This document shows positions 61,599 through 64,000 of a DNA stretch of 64,000 bases, one piece after another. The position numbers and the translations under genes are program-made. Where the stretch lies: contig NZ_MLGE02000005.1 in assembly GCF_001792775.2 (NCBI RefSeq), forward strand, positions 118,892 through 182,891, in the 5' to 3' direction. How positions within the stretch are numbered: the stretch's first letter is position 1; every line of letters starts with the position of its first letter. Source of the DNA: Staphylococcus pseudintermedius (GTDB lineage: Bacteria > Bacillota > Bacilli > Staphylococcales > Staphylococcaceae). Below the pieces are notes generated by a model, which worked only from the letters and a program-made list of their open reading frames with translations, did not search any database and was not told the DNA's origin.

Positions 61599-63527
61599 TT
61601 AATCTTTCAATAAGTGTGGGTTTCTCACATTCTGATAATCGTACAACTCAATTTCTTGCAATTGCATCAGTGAACGTCTCAGTTGTGCGTAATGATTCAT
61701 TTCAGGTAGCGTTACAACCTTCTCTGGACGCTGACCTTGCTCTAATAATTTAGCGATATTCTCAAATACAACCAAATACTGCCCCATAGTCTCTTCACTA
61801 ATCAACATGCGCTTCTGGATCTCCATCACTTGCATTAACTTAAAGCTCATTTGTTCAAGAATAAACATCGCAGGATAAAAATATTGCGTTCTTTTCTTGT
61901 TCGATAACAACTCACCATACGCATAACGATACATCACTTGCATATTCTCAATATTAATTTTCAGTCTCAGTTTTTCCCTTTGACGAAAATATTCGACATT
62001 GTAATGTACATTCGAAAATAACGTATGGAAAATTCGGGCTTCAATGCGTGTCACATCTGCCATAAATTCCGGTAAACGTTTAGAAGCAAGTCTTCTCCCA
62101 ATAATCATCACACCAATAATCGCAAGCCCTACCCCCACTGTTGTATCTAATAAACGTGGAATCGCAATAGCAAACGTCAAGCTCCCTTGAGCCAAACCAC
62201 CTAATAAAATGACTTGAACCGTAATTGCCAACATCGCAAGCGCATAATTGGCACCGACTAAAATTTCAGTAATCGCACCACTTAAACTAAGCACAATGAC
62301 CACCATTAAACTATTGGGTTCTAGAAGTAAAAAGCCAATCACAATGCCAATACCAATAAGCGTCCCAATCCATCTTGCACCAGCACGTTCAATACTTGCA
62401 ATCGTCGTACCACCAAGAAGAACCGTATGCGCACTTAACGGAATCCAGTAAGCACGTTCAAAGTTAAATATCAGTGCCACAAAAATGGCGATACCGATGA
62501 TGACTGAATATTTCGCAGCTGAAATAAAATGCATCGACTCCGGTGTTAAGTGATAACGTAACCTTCTTATATATTGTGGAGATTGTCGTGTCACATGTTT
62601 TTTAACTTGTTCATCAGGCGCATCAATCATTTCATCCACCTTAAAAATTAAACCTACTAGTTCTTCAAATGCAGTAGGTACATTAACTTCTTTTCTCCAA
62701 ACATTTTTTGACGTTTGCCTTTGCGTAATACGGTGCACAACGTCTGTCATCATTTCATTTATAATAGGGGGGATGGGACGATGACCTTTTGCATTCAATT
62801 CAAGTAGTTCTGAATATACCCCTTCAGCAGTACGATGTAGCAATGACAACCGCTGTACTTCTACAGACTTTCTCTTCAATACCGATCTTGAAGTTTGAAG
62901 AATTTCAGAAGTTGAAATCAAGGTTTGCACGGTCGTTTTGGTCAAGGCATTAAACGTCACTTGCTCATTAAAATGGTGAATCAATGCTTGAATCTCCTTG
63001 AACTCTTTAGACACCGCACTAAATTCAGGTTGCTCATGACCTATCTTAATTTCGATGAGCACAAATATAAGCGCAAGAAGACCACCGATACCTACAATAG
63101 CCCCTCTCCATAAAAATGCATGCGGATCAGGGGGCATAACGCTTGCCAAACTATAGGCAATAATAAAAAACGTAGAAGAAGGACCAGGGATATTTAAAGT
63201 ATTAAAAACATAAAACGGCACAACAGCAACAATTAACAAAAAGATGCCAAAAAGCAAAGGCGTACTTGCGGTTAATGTCCCGATCATCATCGTTACAACT
63301 AAACCAATGGCTGCGAAAGTGACTGAACGCAAGCGCGAATTAAATGTTCCTTTGAAAACATAAATACTTGCAAAAGTGCCAATCGTTGCTAATAAGGCAC
63401 TTGAAAAATCATGAAACATCAAGCCATAGAGTAAAGGTAAAAACATTAATAACCCTTGACGTAAACCACGTTGTAAATCGATTTTATCAACATCGATATG
63501 TGCGACATTTTTGAAATAAGTCAACAT
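61599..63527 (-). CDS. FUSC-family inner membrane protein (aromatic acid exporter-like)
   Basis: 642 residues from the ATG at 63527. Two hydrophobic clusters of about six helices each (about 25-165 and 330-480), each followed by a soluble helical portion, the layout of FUSC/YccS/AaeB proteins. The N-terminal DFSSALLATIGTFASI and the middle WIPLSAHTVLLGGTTIASIERAGARWIGTLIG blocks, repeated in kind, are characteristic. Probably an exporter or a membrane-stress protein; no substrate can be deduced. RBS is GGTGG. It is convergent with pdxR and followed towards 63.6 kb by rRNA genes. Confidence 0.82.
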   Translation of the reverse strand: MLTYFKNVAHIDVDKIDLQRGLRQGLLMFLPLLYGLMFHDFSSALLATIGTFASIYVFKGTFNSRLRSVTFAAIGLVVTMMIGTLTASTPLLFGIFLLIVAVVPFYVFNTLNIPGPSSTFFIIAYSLASVMPPDPHAFLWRGAIVGIGGLLALIFVLIEIKIGHEQPEFSAVSKEFKEIQALIHHFNEQVTFNALTKTTVQTLISTSEILQTSRSVLKRKSVEVQRLSLLHRTAEGVYSELLELNAKGHRPIPPIINEMMTDVVHRITQRQTSKNVWRKEVNVPTAFEELVGLIFKVDEMIDAPDEQVKKHVTRQSPQYIRRLRYHLTPESMHFISAAKYSVIIGIAIFVALIFNFERAYWIPLSAHTVLLGGTTIASIERAGARWIGTLIGIGIVIGFLLLEPNSLMVVIVLSLSGAITEILVGANYALAMLAITVQVILLGGLAQGSLTFAIAIPRLLDTTVGVGLAIIGVMIIGRRLASKRLPEFMADVTRIEARIFHTLFSNVHYNVEYFRQREKLRLKINIENMQVMYRYAYGELLSNKKRTQYFYPAMFILEQMSFKLMQVMEIQKRMLISEETMGQYLVVFENIAKLLEQGQRPEKVVTLPEMNHYAQLRRSLMQLQEIELYDYQNVRNPHLLKD

Positions 63528-63559
63528 GACAGACACCACCTTTGTTTAAATAAAAAAAA

Positions 63560-63579
63560 GAGACCTACTAAAGGGTCTC
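63560..63579 (-). terminator. Terminator of the rRNA operon
   Basis: GAGACC and GGTCTC with an 8-base loop, followed on the minus strand by eight T's, 35 bases past 5S rRNA. Confidence 0.8.
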
Positions 63580-63613
63580 AATTCGGCTCATCGCATCCTA
63601 TGCGTTTTATTTC

Positions 63614-63729
63614 TGCTTGGCAACGTCCTACTCTCGCGGAACGTAAGTCCGACTACCATCGGCGCTAAAGAGCTTAACTTCTGTGTTCGGCATGGGAACA
63701 GGTGTGACCTCTTTGCCATAGTCACCAAA
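63614..63729 (-). rRNA. rrf: 5S ribosomal RNA
   Basis: About 116 bases on the minus strand: TTTGGTGACTATGGCAAAGA at the 5' side, CACACCTGTTCCCATGCCGA in the middle and CGTTGCCAAGCA at the end; the termini pair as expected. Ends may be off by a base or two. No tRNA gene follows it. Confidence 0.95.
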
Positions 63730-63810
63730 CAAAAATATGATTGAATGTTATACATTCAAAACTAGATAGTAAGTATATTTATCACAAGCATTACCTTATG
63801 AACAATTATA

Positions 63811-64000
63811 TTGATTAAGTCTTCGATCGATTAGTATTCGTCAGCTCCACGTATCGCTACGCTTCCACCTCGAACCTATTCACCTCATCATCTTTGAGGG
63901 ATCTTATAACCGAAGTTGGGAAATCTCATCTCGAGGGGGGCTTCATGCTTAGATGCTTTCAGCACTTATCCCGTCCATACATAGCTACCCAGCTATGCCG
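63811..64000 (-). rRNA. rrl: 23S ribosomal RNA, 3' end (partial)
   Basis: The minus strand ends ACTAATCGATCGAAGACTTA, the conserved 3' terminus of staphylococcal 23S rRNA, and the upstream bases (e.g. CTGAAAGCATCTAAGCATGA) are the conserved domain VI. The gene runs beyond the right edge. The 5S gene follows by 81 bases, so this is the end of a 16S-23S-5S operon on the minus strand. Confidence 0.95.

Noticed and set aside
63540..63810. tRNA genes around the 5S rRNA
   Set aside because: The spacers on both sides of 5S are short and show no cloverleaf or T-loop (GTTCRA) element.

Overview
The window is a stretch of a Staphylococcus chromosome. The rplK-rplA-rplJ-rplL-rpoB-rpoC-rplGB-rpsL-rpsG-fusA-tuf block, the ctsR-mcsA-mcsB-clpC operon, sigH, PdxS/PdxT/PdxR and a sphingomyelinase (beta-haemolysin) all read as staphylococcal. 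Two features point to the animal-associated S. intermedius/pseudintermedius/schleiferi/hyicus group rather than S. aureus. The first is ispD and ispF, enzymes of the MEP isoprenoid pathway; S. aureus uses mevalonate, and MEP use is known for S. pseudintermedius and S. schleiferi. The second is an intact hlb beside an exfoliative-toxin-like serine protease. The species call is an inference.

Layout. 1-2.6 kb: a lactococcin-972-type bacteriocin locus (ABC ATPase cut by the window edge, multi-TM immunity protein, small bacteriocin without an obvious signal peptide). 2.7-9.9 kb: HAD phosphatases, tadA, two deoxynucleoside kinases, hlb and ilvE with a CodY-like site. 10-12.8 kb: decayed material (ABC-F pseudogene, IS200 transposase pseudogene) around an MFS transporter. 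13-18 kb: threonine degradation (tdh, kbl), an M20 peptidase and acetolactate decarboxylase. 18-35 kb: the translation and transcription core on the minus strand, down from rpmG-secE-nusG. 35-45 kb: sigH, rae1, rlmB, mrnC, cysS, cysE (behind a Cys T-box), gltX, ispF, ispD, yacL, radA. 45-51 kb: an inserted RiPP cluster. 51.3-55.9 kb: the CtsR-controlled clpC operon. 56-63.5 kb: nucleoside transporter, secreted protease, vitamin B6 synthesis with its regulator, and a FUSC-family membrane protein. 63.6-64 kb: 5S rRNA and the 3' end of 23S rRNA.

The main discovery candidate is the minus-strand cluster at 45.2-51.0 kb, which lies between radA and clpC, genes that are normally neighbours. It encodes azole-forming (TOMM, streptolysin-S-like) enzymes: an E1-like cyclodehydratase partner with a CxxC pair, a YcaO protein ending in a PxPxP motif, and an McbC/SagB-type FMN dehydrogenase. 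It also encodes an M16-peptidase-like protein with an HxxEH motif and a two-gene ABC exporter. Upstream are two very short genes. One encodes a 37-residue peptide ending in LCCCPCCCCC, the probable precursor; the other a 28-residue single-helix membrane peptide. A strong hairpin with a T-tract separates the precursor from the enzyme genes, which resembles the sag operon, where the toxin gene is over-transcribed relative to its maturation genes. The product would be an unusually small, nearly all-cysteine polythiazole peptide.

Other points of interest are a McsA lacking its N-terminal zinc finger, a pair of diverged ~280-bp intergenic repeats, and Bacillus-like retention of ispD-ispF in the ancestral order yacL-ispD-ispF-gltX.
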